A stretch of DNA of 64,000 nt from Paenibacillus sp. PCH8 (lineage in GTDB: Bacteria; Bacillota; Bacilli; Paenibacillales; Paenibacillaceae). Made by a program: the position numbers and the translations under genes. The notes below the pieces were generated by a model, which made no database searches, was not told the origin of the DNA, and saw only the letters and a program-made list of their open reading frames with translations. Location: the NCBI RefSeq assembly GCF_002968835.1, contig NZ_PKQK01000002.1, positions 620,001 to 684,000 on the forward strand, given 5' to 3'. Shown piece after piece: positions 1 to 9,071 of this stretch (positions within the stretch are counted from its first letter, which is position 1; each line of letters starts with the position of its first letter).

Positions 1-417
1 GTACTCGGTCATAAAAAAGGTGCCTTTCCATTAATGAAACTACCTTACATGCTGGGTGTTGGCGGTAAGCTCGGCAGTGGCAAACAATGGACTAGCTGGA
101 TTCACATTATGGACATCGTCAGACTGATTGATTTTACGATTCAAAACAAAGAAATCTCGGGCCCGGTCAATGCTTCCACACCAAACCCCGTTACTAATGA
201 TGAATTTGGTCGCACGGTGGGCAAGGTGTATCATCGCCCTCACTGGTTCCCCGTACCTGGCTTCCTGATTAAAACCTTGGTCGGTGAACTTTCCGTTGTC
301 GTGCTTCAGGGGCAGAGAGTCATTCCGCAGAAAGCACTCGACCACGGATTCCAATTCACCTTCCCCACCTTAACCCAGGCCCTTGAAGATCTGAAGCACC
401 GTAGCTTATCCGACTGA
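1..417 (+). CDS. TIGR01777-type SDR epimerase, C-terminal part (5' end outside window)
   Basis: The reading frame is open from the first base and ends with TGA at 415-417. The visible stretch GGKLGSGKQWTSWIH followed by an Asp-Ile pair is typical of the TIGR01777/YfcH family of nucleotide-sugar-epimerase-like SDR proteins. The last third, with LVGELSVVVLQGQRV and an FxFxFPTLxxAL end, matches the DUF1731 tail of the same family. The NAD-binding N-terminus lies outside the window. The substrate of these proteins is generally unknown. The gene converges on the FHA gene with only 25 bp between the stop codons. Confidence 0.8.
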   Translation, partial: VLGHKKGAFPLMKLPYMLGVGGKLGSGKQWTSWIHIMDIVRLIDFTIQNKEISGPVNASTPNPVTNDEFGRTVGKVYHRPHWFPVPGFLIKTLVGELSVVVLQGQRVIPQKALDHGFQFTFPTLTQALEDLKHRSLSD

Positions 418-442
418 TTGAACCTTGGGATTGAACTGTGGC

Positions 443-2230
443 TCATCCAACCGCTCGATAGGTGTAGACCGATTCCGCCAGGGTAAATGTATCTCCATCC
501 GCCAATGGATACTCTTTGTAAGGAGCAAGAATATTACCTTGAAGAATGGTTCCATTAACGGAACCCAGGTCCTTAATCACATAGCCCGATTTGTTCCGGC
601 TCAATTCCACATGAGCACGGGACACGCCGGTCGCTGTATCCACCCACTGAACCATATCTACCGATCTTCCAATCACAAAAGAAGCGCCATGTACATCCAT
701 TCGTTCATTCTTGTCACTCGTTGCCAATCTTCTTTCCAAATAAAACGATGGTACGATCGGACTTGCCCCTGTAACGCCAATTCCAGCCAGATTCTGCAAG
801 TTTACCGTTGCTTCTGCAACTGCGTCATGTCGAGCCAAATCCGAAGTTGAAGCTATCGTTTCAACATGATGCTGAACAAACGGCGGATCGGAATGTTCAG
901 GTGTTATGTGCAGATTGCGAAAGCGGGCATGAGCACTGCCTTCTGAAGCCGATTCCACCGGTTTGTTTGTGAGTTCTTCCGACTTATCCACTGCATTCCA
1001 GCGCCAACTCTCCTGATAGATGCCTTCTTCATCCTCTTCTTGCTTTTCTCTATTCTTGCCCAATCCAAATGAAAAAGACCGCTTATTCTCAGCGCCATTC
1101 TGAGGGTTCCCCTTACGCTTCCAAGTCCATCCTGCCACACCAAGCAAGCCAAGACTTAGTACTGCGGAGAGAATCATCTGTGTCTGTCCCGGTTGCTCCA
1201 TGTATATGAATCTCCATACCAACGCGGTGGCAACCATGCAGCCCAGTATGATATAGGTACCTTTGGAAGATACGGACTTCTCTTTCTCTTCCTTTTCCTC
1301 TTCCATCTCCATATTATCCCGCTCCAGTGAACCAAACGCAGGATGTCGAGTCTGACTAACATGGCTTGGGCCATCCAATGAAGAATCCCCATTCGACCGT
1401 CTTCCTGGAAAATGTTTAGGCCGTGATGTAACTTCTCCCACCTCGGAAGCAGCTATCTTCGGTTGCTTTCGAAAATGAAGTTGCGGCTCCTCAGAGCTGT
1501 ATTGACCGGGATCACGATAAGGATATTGCCCAGCATTACCAGAAGCAACCCTGCTATCCCGCTTTGAAATCGTTGAATAAAGATTACCTTCTGAACCGCC
1601 CACTATTTCAGTTGTTCTAGACGAGAGAGATGCTGCGCCGCCTGCACCTTCTTGCTCGTCAGCGTATAGCTCCAGCAAAAGCTCTCGCAATTGTCTGATA
1701 TCCCAACGTTCGTTATCGCATAATTGCAGAACGCGCTGAATGCCCTCTCCCTGAAGTTCCTGAACATGAGCCATCAGCCTAATGACCAGCTCACGGAATT
1801 GCTGAGGTAACGGATCAACTTCAACCGTGTCCATAAGGGGTACGTATACGATCCCAAGCTCTCCCTGTTCGAATGAACCGTTGATGAACAAGTATTCCTC
1901 CTGAATCAATAATTGACGAGGTTCCAGCATATATTGCCGGCATTCCGTGAAGGCGTCCGCCAGTTGGAATAACAGACCATACAGAACACGTAACTTGATC
2001 TTGCTCGACTTTAAAATCTGGGACAACATTTTGTATCCTGATATGTCGTATTGCAAAGTTACATTTCGATCCACTTCCCGAATATGAACAGGAAGTAGTC
2101 GCGGAATCTGATTGGAGGACAACATCCCCATCTGTACCCGACTCAATTCCTCCATTCGTAACCCGCCTGCTTTTTCCAAAACCATGTATGCTCCGCCGTT
2201 ACGAATAAAATCTCTCGTTAATCCATACAT
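443..2230 (-). CDS. FHA-domain protein with DUF6382-like N-terminus, last gene of tad operon
   Basis: 595 aa. The first ~200 residues resemble the DUF6382 domain found before FHA domains in Bacillales. A low-complexity charged linker follows, then two hydrophobic segments at about 310-355 (GTYIILGCMVATALVW and ILSAVLSLGLLGVAGW), a second acidic linker, and a C-terminal FHA domain at about 515-590. The FHA hallmark residues are visible: FVIGRS, SRAHVEL and DLGSVNGT. FHA domains bind phosphothreonine, so this may tie pilus assembly to Ser/Thr kinase signalling (inference). The start is backed by AGAGAGGA upstream. The prepilin peptidase gene lies 36 bp upstream, so it is the 3' end of the tad transcript. 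Confidence 0.8.
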   Translation of the reverse strand: MYGLTRDFIRNGGAYMVLEKAGGLRMEELSRVQMGMLSSNQIPRLLPVHIREVDRNVTLQYDISGYKMLSQILKSSKIKLRVLYGLLFQLADAFTECRQYMLEPRQLLIQEEYLFINGSFEQGELGIVYVPLMDTVEVDPLPQQFRELVIRLMAHVQELQGEGIQRVLQLCDNERWDIRQLRELLLELYADEQEGAGGAASLSSRTTEIVGGSEGNLYSTISKRDSRVASGNAGQYPYRDPGQYSSEEPQLHFRKQPKIAASEVGEVTSRPKHFPGRRSNGDSSLDGPSHVSQTRHPAFGSLERDNMEMEEEKEEKEKSVSSKGTYIILGCMVATALVWRFIYMEQPGQTQMILSAVLSLGLLGVAGWTWKRKGNPQNGAENKRSFSFGLGKNREKQEEDEEGIYQESWRWNAVDKSEELTNKPVESASEGSAHARFRNLHITPEHSDPPFVQHHVETIASTSDLARHDAVAEATVNLQNLAGIGVTGASPIVPSFYLERRLATSDKNERMDVHGASFVIGRSVDMVQWVDTATGVSRAHVELSRNKSGYVIKDLGSVNGTILQGNILAPYKEYPLADGDTFTLAESVYTYRAVG

Positions 2231-2265
2231 GCCAATCCTCTCTTTCCGTTAAACCTTATTATTTT

Positions 2266-2790
2266 TTAGAAAGTCATGTAGACATAAGCACTGATGAACC
2301 CAGGTAAAACAGCCAACATAAACGGAAACTTCAATGTCTTCTCCTTGCTCACCAGCCTGAGCGAACCTAGCATAAAGAACCCTGCAAGATTACCTGCCAT
2401 CCCTCGAAGCCGTTCCGCTGAATCCTTGCGGAATAGAAGTATCACTAAACCAATGGCTCCGGCATACAGAACCGAATAAATAATGACATGAATGCCGAAC
2501 GTAAGTCCCGTCCATGCGCCTATACCGCCAAACAGTTTCACATCTCCTGCACCTACCGCTCCAATCGCGTACATCAGGAACAAAATACCAAAACCTGCTG
2601 CAAATCCGGCGACCGAGAATAAGAAACCATCCCATCCTCCCCATATGATATGGGCCAGTACACCAGCAGCGGTCACCGGTAAAGTCAATCGATTCGGAAT
2701 TTTCATGGAACGAACATCTGTAATAAAAGCTGCAATGACGTATAAGCCACAGACGAAGTAAAACCATTCCACCTCCATCATCTCCTTCAT
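2266..2790 (-). CDS. cpaA: A24 prepilin peptidase (TadV/CpaA type)
   Basis: Up to 174 aa, almost entirely hydrophobic with about six membrane segments. The two catalytic aspartates of A24 peptidases are in place: the Asp of TDVRSMKIPN (about residue 26) and the GAGDVKLFG motif (about residue 83). In Tad systems this enzyme cleaves the Flp prepilin and TadE-like pseudopilins. It lacks the N-methylation domain, as CpaA/TadV proteins do. ATG at 2790 overlaps the stop of the upstream gene (TAATG). An AAGGAG inside the first codons also fits a GTG start at 2772. Confidence 0.9.
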   Translation of the reverse strand: MKEMMEVEWFYFVCGLYVIAAFITDVRSMKIPNRLTLPVTAAGVLAHIIWGGWDGFLFSVAGFAAGFGILFLMYAIGAVGAGDVKLFGGIGAWTGLTFGIHVIIYSVLYAGAIGLVILLFRKDSAERLRGMAGNLAGFFMLGSLRLVSKEKTLKFPFMLAVLPGFISAYVYMTF

Positions 2791-3821
2791 TATTTTTTGG
2801 AAGCTACAGTAAATGTAGTCTCCGTCTTGCTACCATCCGCTGTCTCGACTACAAAACTCCATGATCCTTCCGTTGTCCGAGTTCCGACGAACCAGTTCCA
2901 CTCAATGATCCCATTCTCATCTGCGGTAGCCCAGCCAATGTGTTTCGCAGAACTCTCGCCTGACTTGTAAAATATCGTTAAGTTGGCGGTCGCCCCTGGT
3001 TCAACCTTCACTTTAATCGTTGCATTGTTGCCTATGTATGCCGGGTCAGGCTTCGACAATACCGTTGCTGAACCCGCAAGATGTCCATCACCCCCGCTAC
3101 TGTCCGAGCCTTCTCCTGTATCCCCAATCCATACGCGTTCTGCCGCAGCAGCTTGAATCCGCAGTGGTTTGCCAAGAAAGGGAACCTTCAACGGTAATTC
3201 ATAACTCAGTTCAAGTCGGAAATATGGATTTGTTTTGTTCTTGAGATCCGGTATGGATATACCATTAACATGTACACGTTCCATGTCCAGCAGCGTTGTC
3301 TCCAAGAAAGGTTGTAGCAACGGTTTGACTGTAGGATCAAGCACGGTTTCCAAGACGGATGTCTTGATCTCCTGTAAGGGTTGCTCACCACTGGCAGCTG
3401 CTGAACGTACCCAATCACTTAACGGCTCGGGCAGTGAAGAAGCATATCCTTCTGCCCACTCTGTCAAAGATAACTCCGGTATTTTCCAGCCCCCATCGGA
3501 GCCTTCGCCGCCAGCAGAATCAGAAGGGGTGAACACAAGGGAAACCGGGTATATTTTCGTTGATAACTGCTTAACGGCTTCTCCAGCCGTACTCTGGAGT
3601 GCTGTGGAGACTAGAGTCATTTGCACAATGAAGATGAGAAACATGACGAAGAACAGAAAGACAGGCAACACCAATGAGGCTTCCAGAACCATGCTGCCCT
3701 GTTCCTTTTTCGGAGAACTAATCTGTTTATTCAGAGACTTCAAACGTTCCAATCGACTTATTCGTGTTAAACGAATCTGCAATTGGGAGCATTCCTTTTC
3801 ATATTGTTGCTGCTTATCCAT
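2790..3821 (-). CDS. TadE-like pseudopilin with C-terminal extracellular domain
   Basis: About 343 aa from the ATG at 3821, chosen because GTGGAGGG lies just upstream; a TTG at 3854 is also in frame. After a charged cytoplasmic leader, SMVLEASLVLPVFLFFVMF is the TadE signature (Glu followed by a hydrophobic stretch), suitable for the prepilin peptidase. The outer part ends in about 100 residues that look like an all-beta, Ig-like domain (VKVEPGATANLTIFYKSG, then WNWFVGTRTTEGSWSF). It is probably a minor pilin displaying a binding module. Its stop overlaps the start of the prepilin peptidase gene. Confidence 0.75.
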   Translation of the reverse strand: MDKQQQYEKECSQLQIRLTRISRLERLKSLNKQISSPKKEQGSMVLEASLVLPVFLFFVMFLIFIVQMTLVSTALQSTAGEAVKQLSTKIYPVSLVFTPSDSAGGEGSDGGWKIPELSLTEWAEGYASSLPEPLSDWVRSAAASGEQPLQEIKTSVLETVLDPTVKPLLQPFLETTLLDMERVHVNGISIPDLKNKTNPYFRLELSYELPLKVPFLGKPLRIQAAAAERVWIGDTGEGSDSSGGDGHLAGSATVLSKPDPAYIGNNATIKVKVEPGATANLTIFYKSGESSAKHIGWATADENGIIEWNWFVGTRTTEGSWSFVVETADGSKTETTFTVASKK

Positions 3822-3850
3822 AATCCCTCCACCGAAACGATCCCGATCAT

Positions 3851-6040
3851 TCAATAGGAATAATCCGCCTTCCGCTCAATGAAAAATCGCCCATCTTCAA
3901 CCTGATCCTCACTACCCATGACTGCACCTATGCTTCTTACGACCCCTGGCAAAAACCACAGCTTGATGCTACTACGCATGTTGCCCGAGGCATACGTCTG
4001 TTTCTCTTCCGGATTAACCCCGGTATTCAATCGAATCAGAGCCAGCATTCTGGACATCTTGCGCTCATTGTTGCTATGCATCAAGAGGAACAATCGAAGA
4101 TGATCCCTGTAAGTCAGTTTGATTTTGATAGACTTGGACAACTCCACGCTACCCTCTTTTGCCAATTTCACCATATCTGCTATCGCGTTTGTGATGCCGT
4201 AAAGAATCGCCGCAGACAAAACCAAAAGTGGATTTCCCAGCTTACTATTTTCAATGAGTCCTTCTGCTGTTCGAATAGCGAGACGCATGCCAAAGATCTC
4301 TGCATATGCTGCGGCTATATTACCGGAAGGATTGTGGAAACCATAGACGATATACTCCAGTTCCTGATTCTCCAGTTTGAAGACATCATCTGTATCTCCG
4401 CCTCCTTCAGTCCAGTTAAATAACTGCCCAAAATCCATAGAATTGAAATACGCCAAGGCATACTCATTCTGAAACAGTTCCTCGCCAAGACTATCCAACA
4501 GACCCGACATTCCACCAAACAAACTATCCATGCCCTTCATGGCATCGCCACCAGAATCATAAGGATCACCAGCAATTTCGGCCTTTTTGGCTTCCTCACG
4601 ACTAGCCTCATTAAAAGCAATACTGGCGTTATAATATTCTTCCAGCTGTTTGAAAGCTTCCATGGAACCGGAACTTCCCTTCTCAATCTGTGACAAGATA
4701 CGTTTGAGATCCTTCAATTTCCCTTTGGATTCTTTGTCATTCGCTTTGCGCTGGGCATCTGATCCACGACCACTCTCAAGCTCTTGCTTGCTCTGGAGAA
4801 TGAGATTAGAAGGACCTGTACGCACGTAAGAATCCATATATCGTTCTGTAATCTGACTTGCCTGCCTAACCGCAGGTTTAATGGGAACCCCACTCATGCC
4901 TGTAACATAGCGAAGCTGTGTATTCAGCTCCATGTTGTCTCTTCTAACGTTGGCGAAGTCCGAATTCTGTGAAATAACCCGTGCCTTCAATTGATCAAAT
5001 AGACGATCTGCCCTGACAAGTTCTGAAGCGAGAGAACGTGCGCTTTTGGCTTCACTGCCAGATCCTGTAGATGGAGGAATCGTTCCGGGCAGAGTCGAGT
5101 TGCCCACGTTGTCGTAGCTGGCATTCTGTGCACGGTTCTCCCCCTCTGCAATAACACGCTTCATCTCCTCGTTAATCTTGCGCGCTTCTTCAATCTTAGA
5201 CTGTGCTTCCTCCAGCTTCGTCTGATGGGCCTGTAACGCTGGCTGTATGATTATGCTGATACCTGTCACCACATTACTAACACCTGTCCGATAACGAGCC
5301 AGTTCCAATATGTATTGTTGCTCTCTGAACGGTAGCCCCTCATCCGCCTGTTTCTTATTCAGATAATCTGCATAACGCGCGGCTGCCTCGGTAGCTGTCT
5401 CTGGAGTTTCTTCCAGCATTTCTTCATAGATAGCTTGCAAAGGCGGGTCCATGATCAGCTTCGGAAGATTCTTCAGCTTCTCCGCGGACTCCGTCTGATT
5501 GGTAATAGCATCGTCCAGCAATTCTTCACGTTTGTCATATAGCTTTTGTAATTTTTTCAGCAAGTCTACTGTATGCGCGGCTTCCTTCATCTCGTCCGAC
5601 ATCGGTTTGAAACGATTGATCACTTCCAGGGTGAAATCAACCGGAGCCCGATACTTCATCTCCTCCTGAATCTGGCGATTAAAAATATCATATCTGCCCA
5701 GTTCACGCTCCATGCTCAGTGAAGTTGTATCCCACTGCATATCCAGAATAGGGAATCTATCTTTCACGGATGAAGGCTTCACGCTATCATTCAGCACCTT
5801 AGCCATAATGGCATCCCCACTGCTGTCACCATACCCGAATAAACCATACTCCCGGAGTGACGTATCATAGGCTGACATAACGGATCTCATCGCAGCATGT
5901 GTCATTCTTTCGGTCTGTACTTTGAATGCCGCAATACGAGCGTAATCAATGAATATAGCTACAAACATATAGACTCCGGCCAAAATCAATATTAAAAAAA
6001 GGGTTACGGCTCCCGACTCCCCGTGTTTTTTTCTAAACAG
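3851..6040 (-). CDS. DUF5702-type Tad-locus membrane protein, probable CTG start
   Basis: 729 aa if started at CTG 6040. The frame has an in-frame TTG at 5989, but that would cut into the hydrophobic helix. Upstream codons give KKHGESGAVTLFLILILAG followed by FVAIFIDYARI, the complete N-terminal helix expected of DUF5702/TadG-like proteins. AAGGAGG sits 8 nt before the CTG. The large remainder is charged and coiled-coil-rich, with a possible second hydrophobic patch near the C-terminus (LLVLSAAILYGITNAIA). It lies between two TadE-like genes and is probably a periplasmic-side or minor-pilin component. The exact role is unknown. Confidence 0.75.
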   Translation of the reverse strand: MFRKKHGESGAVTLFLILILAGVYMFVAIFIDYARIAAFKVQTERMTHAAMRSVMSAYDTSLREYGLFGYGDSSGDAIMAKVLNDSVKPSSVKDRFPILDMQWDTTSLSMERELGRYDIFNRQIQEEMKYRAPVDFTLEVINRFKPMSDEMKEAAHTVDLLKKLQKLYDKREELLDDAITNQTESAEKLKNLPKLIMDPPLQAIYEEMLEETPETATEAAARYADYLNKKQADEGLPFREQQYILELARYRTGVSNVVTGISIIIQPALQAHQTKLEEAQSKIEEARKINEEMKRVIAEGENRAQNASYDNVGNSTLPGTIPPSTGSGSEAKSARSLASELVRADRLFDQLKARVISQNSDFANVRRDNMELNTQLRYVTGMSGVPIKPAVRQASQITERYMDSYVRTGPSNLILQSKQELESGRGSDAQRKANDKESKGKLKDLKRILSQIEKGSSGSMEAFKQLEEYYNASIAFNEASREEAKKAEIAGDPYDSGGDAMKGMDSLFGGMSGLLDSLGEELFQNEYALAYFNSMDFGQLFNWTEGGGDTDDVFKLENQELEYIVYGFHNPSGNIAAAYAEIFGMRLAIRTAEGLIENSKLGNPLLVLSAAILYGITNAIADMVKLAKEGSVELSKSIKIKLTYRDHLRLFLLMHSNNERKMSRMLALIRLNTGVNPEEKQTYASGNMRSSIKLWFLPGVVRSIGAVMGSEDQVEDGRFFIERKADYSY

Positions 6041-6058
6041 CTTTCCCTCCTCCTTTTC

Positions 6059-6736
6059 TCACTTTTTGCTTTTGCCAAAATGCTGCACAACCTGTCCTGC
6101 TTCCGTTGCAGTACTCGCGGCTTCTCCGCCTTTGCCTTTAAACTTAGCTGCGTAATAACGGACCAGATCCACTGTTCGAATGAATTCAACCGGTTCAACT
6201 ACTGCGGATGATCCCTGGGTCAGAACACGGTTACCTGAATCGAACAAAAAAGAAGGAAGAGGCAAAGAGATTACCTGCTCCAGCTTGGTCGTTACTTTCC
6301 GCTGAATCAGAGAGTTCTGATACTCAATCGTTCCTTTCATGGCTGAGGGCATGTGCTGCACAGCTTGTGCTAATTTCTGTTCCGAAAGACTCCCACCTTC
6401 ACCAGCAGGTACAGAAACGCTAACCTGATGGTCTGCGCCTGCCCAACCAAACAGTGCTCCAAGCAACCGATCATCCGTCAATCTCCAGTACAGATTGTCA
6501 TGTTCTCCAGCGACAAATTCACCCGTCATCGCTTGCTTATGGCTATTGTTCCAGCTATATGCCGCGCGTTCGGAAGCTGCATAGGCATGTTGATTCAAGA
6601 ATGTCTTTTGATACATGTACATGGTGAAAAAGAGCAACAACACAAGAATAAACAGCACGACAGGGAAGATCAGGGAGGCTTCAACGGTGAAGCTCCCTTC
6701 TTCCTTTTCTAACCTGTTAACCCGGGAAAAATTCAT
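6059..6736 (-). CDS. TadE-like pseudopilin
   Basis: 225 aa. GSFTVEASLIFPVVLFILVLL near residue 14 is the TadE motif: a Glu five residues into the processed helix, then about 20 hydrophobic residues. The rest has no motif I recognise. The ATG at 6736 lies inside the end of flp (20 bp overlap), so translation is probably coupled. The next gene starts 18 bp after its stop. Confidence 0.8.
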   Translation of the reverse strand: MNFSRVNRLEKEEGSFTVEASLIFPVVLFILVLLLFFTMYMYQKTFLNQHAYAASERAAYSWNNSHKQAMTGEFVAGEHDNLYWRLTDDRLLGALFGWAGADHQVSVSVPAGEGGSLSEQKLAQAVQHMPSAMKGTIEYQNSLIQRKVTTKLEQVISLPLPSFLFDSGNRVLTQGSSAVVEPVEFIRTVDLVRYYAAKFKGKGGEAASTATEAGQVVQHFGKSKK

Positions 6737-6908
6737 TACTTTTGGTGTCCACTTTACCGAGCAGACTCGTAATTAATTTCGTTATTTGATCCTTGAATAT
6801 CAGAGCGATAATGATAATAACGCCGATAATCAGGATCAGCTCCAACGTACCGAGCCCGTCTTCTTCCTTCCAAAATGCATTCACCTTGCTCTTCAACACT
6901 TCCATCAT
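6717..6908 (-). CDS. flp: Flp-family major pilin
   Basis: 63 aa, the normal size for Flp pilins. EEDGLGTLELILIIGVIIIIALIF contains the Flp processing site (Gly before a short leader, then Thr-Leu-Glu) and a single long hydrophobic helix, followed by a short polar tail. It is the expected substrate of the A24 peptidase in this operon and the main subunit of the pilus. AGGAGGAATTGGG precedes the start. It sits between tadC and a TadE-like gene. Confidence 0.88.
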   Translation of the reverse strand: MMEVLKSKVNAFWKEEDGLGTLELILIIGVIIIIALIFKDQITKLITSLLGKVDTKSNEFFPG

Positions 6909-6919
6909 CCCAATTCCTC

Positions 6920-7789
6920 CTACATATTCATCATCATAAAAGCAGGTGCCCCGATCATGACCACGATCGTAAAGAAGATCAGCACCATCGGAAACACCAG
7001 TTTGGAAGAAGCCTGTTCTCCCTTAGCCCGACTGACCGCCTTGCGTTTCTCCCACAACACATGTGACAGATCCCGTAGCGCCAATACAAAGTCACCTCCC
7101 CCACGCCGGAAATTCAGCAGCACCGTTGTAGTAAAAATCGTTACTTCCTGTACACCGCAGCGGCGGCTGAACTGTTCAAATGATTGTTGAAACGAGTACC
7201 CGTTGTTCCAATCCCCCACTGTTTTTCTGAGTTCGTTATACAACGGATGATTCCGTTCCCCCTGGCTTGTCACACAATGAACGATCGCACGTTGCACAGT
7301 CTCCCCTGCACCAACCAGCAGTACAATCCGGTTTAACAGCTCCGGCAGCTCCATGAGAATATCCTGATCTCTTCGTTGCACCTTGGTATGAAGATCTTTG
7401 TAGAGTGCAAAAGGCAATGCTACACCAAGCGCCAGCCCACCTGCCATTCCTCCGATGCCCATGTCCCCAATAAGCGCTAACAGACATCCTGCCATCAACA
7501 TGAGCCACGTATAGGTCAACATTTCAGCACAGTAAAGCATCGTTTTCTCCCCGCTGTGCTGTATGCCATACATTTTCTGAATGGCGTGTTGCATTCGGAA
7601 CATGAGAACAGGCAATCTGCGCCCCACCTCGAACTTGTCCAGTACAAACAGAAAGGGTCCGTGCCATTTTTTCAAACGAAGCCCTTCCATATCCAGTTTG
7701 CGCAGATGTCGGTAGGTCTGTCCTCGGGTCTGATCCAGCACCAGCCATCCAGCACCGAGCACCCCTATGACTATAATGGGAAGCAGCAT
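6920..7789 (-). CDS. tadC: TadC, type II secretion F-domain membrane protein
   Basis: 289 aa. The C-terminal half is a T2SSF domain: MELPELLNRIVLLVGAGETVQRAI, a helical bundle, then the RRGGGDFVLALRDLS motif and two C-terminal membrane segments (KLVFPMVLIFFTIVVMIG). N-terminal hydrophobic segments precede it. TadB and TadC form the inner-membrane platform on which the CpaF ATPase drives Flp extrusion. It starts 12 bp after tadB. Confidence 0.88.
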   Translation of the reverse strand: MLLPIIVIGVLGAGWLVLDQTRGQTYRHLRKLDMEGLRLKKWHGPFLFVLDKFEVGRRLPVLMFRMQHAIQKMYGIQHSGEKTMLYCAEMLTYTWLMLMAGCLLALIGDMGIGGMAGGLALGVALPFALYKDLHTKVQRRDQDILMELPELLNRIVLLVGAGETVQRAIVHCVTSQGERNHPLYNELRKTVGDWNNGYSFQQSFEQFSRRCGVQEVTIFTTTVLLNFRRGGGDFVLALRDLSHVLWEKRKAVSRAKGEQASSKLVFPMVLIFFTIVVMIGAPAFMMMNM

Positions 7790-7801
7790 CCCTTCAGCTC
7801 C

Positions 7802-8563
7802 TTATATTTTGATATCCATAATGCGAGTAATCCACAGATAACAGCAGGCCAAGACAGCTAATGCACCACTAGAGATGAGGTAGCCCATCCCGCTATATAA
7901 CGGCTCCATGAAATCCTTGGCGGTCAGGTTGAGAAAGATTAGAAAAATAAATGGAGCGGCAAACATGACCTTTGATTCAAACTTTTTCTGAGACACCGCC
8001 ACCATAATATCCTGCTGAATGTCCAGCTTCTCACCAATCATGGCAGATGTGCGGCGCACAACCTCAACCAGATCTCCGCCAGTTCGCTTGCACGTAATGA
8101 ACACGTCCGCAAAATTCGTAATATCCTCAACCTGCGCCCGATCCGAGAAATCCTGTAACGCTTCCTCAATAGGTTGACCATACTCCATCCGTGTCCGCAA
8201 TATCGTGAACTCACGAATCAGATCGGTATCCGCTTCCGGATTCAGCATTCTCAAGTCCTCTACAGATTCCTTAAATCCATTTTCCACCGATTTGCCTGCT
8301 GCCAACGCAGAAGATAATGCATATAACGCTTGCTTAAAATGTAAACTGAGCGTCATTCTTCTTCGTTCAAGCAGTACCTTGGTCCAATGTTTCGGTACCC
8401 ATATGCAGCCTGCAGCCAGTATCAATCCTGCCAACCAGTGATGGTAGAACAGAATGCCGATACCGAAAAACAACAAACCACTGATCACCCTACAGACCAC
8501 ACGTTGTCTACGGGAGAGCGTATACACAGTGTAATCCGTCAATATCTGTCTGGCTTCGCCCAA
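7802..8563 (-). CDS. tadB: TadB, type II secretion F-domain membrane protein
   Basis: 253 aa with N-terminal membrane helices (VISGLLFFGIGILFY), a T2SSF domain at about 75-190 (FKQALYALSSALAAGKSVENGF and CKRTGGDLVEVVRRTS) and two C-terminal helices. It probably starts with TTG at 8563, preceded by AAGGTGATTAAGG. It is the partner of TadC. In the present arrangement it is separated from the tad promoter by the integrated element and may be poorly transcribed (inference). Confidence 0.88.
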   Translation of the reverse strand: MGEARQILTDYTVYTLSRRQRVVCRVISGLLFFGIGILFYHHWLAGLILAAGCIWVPKHWTKVLLERRRMTLSLHFKQALYALSSALAAGKSVENGFKESVEDLRMLNPEADTDLIREFTILRTRMEYGQPIEEALQDFSDRAQVEDITNFADVFITCKRTGGDLVEVVRRTSAMIGEKLDIQQDIMVAVSQKKFESKVMFAAPFIFLIFLNLTAKDFMEPLYSGMGYLISSGALAVLACCYLWITRIMDIKI

Positions 8564-8585
8564 CCTTAATCACCTTCCAATGACT

Positions 8586-9011
8586 TCAATTTACGTTGTT
8601 ATCTGATGACTCTGATTCAACACGATATTGTTCTATGTATTCATTCAGCCATTCCCCGAGCCCGGCCATCTGGATTTTGTCCACCTGAATCAACTTCCCA
8701 ACCTGCACTAACCCTCCAATAATCTTACCTTCTTGCTCTTCCCGTTCTCGAAAACGAAATAGTGGATTTAGCAAGACTTCACCGTCCTGCATGCCAATCA
8801 CTTCACTGATCTCAGTCACCCGCCTGGAACGATCCCGAAGCCGCGATAAATGTACGAATATATCTATTGCCGAACTGATCTGCTGTCTTACTACTGCAAT
8901 CGGAAGATCCGCACCGCTGAGTACCATCGTTTCTAATCTGCTTATCATATCCGAGATTGTATTCGCATGACCGGTAGACAGCGATCCATCGTGCCCGGTG
9001 TTCATCGCCTG
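8586..9011 (-). pseudogene. cpaF: cpaF 3' fragment, cut off by the integrated element
   Basis: 141 codons plus stop encoding the C-terminal third of the Tad ATPase, starting at the junction with QAMNTGHDGSLSTGHAN, the conserved His-box region of CpaF/VirB11 ATPases. There is no start codon or ribosome binding site of its own; upstream sequence is element DNA. Joined through the TGT core to the 5' part at 31310-32188 it gives a continuous 434-codon CpaF. The frame across the join is exact (Asp-Met-Leu-Gln-Ala-Met), so the gene is split, not decayed. Confidence 0.9.
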
Positions 9012-9035
9012 TGGTATGGATATATAAGTGGGTAC
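9003..9035. other. attachment junction, recombinase-side end (core TGT 9010-9012)
   Basis: Left of the core is cpaF (cat cgcc); right of it is the element arm GGTATGGATATATAAGTGGG. This arm is the inverted partner of the arm at the other end (17 of 21 positions match when joined). Core and arms were found by matching the restored cpaF frame. Confidence 0.85.
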
Positions 9036-9043
9036 AATAAGAC

Positions 9044-9071
9044 CAAAATAAAAACAGCTATTATAAGCTGT
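9044..9071 (-). terminator. Rho-independent terminator of the serine recombinase gene
   Basis: Stem ACAGCT (9054-9059) with AGCTGT (9066-9071) and a 6-nt loop, followed on the minus strand by TTTTTATTTT. The recombinase stop codon lies in the loop. It would limit readthrough from the element into the cut-off cpaF 3' part and tadBC. Confidence 0.8.
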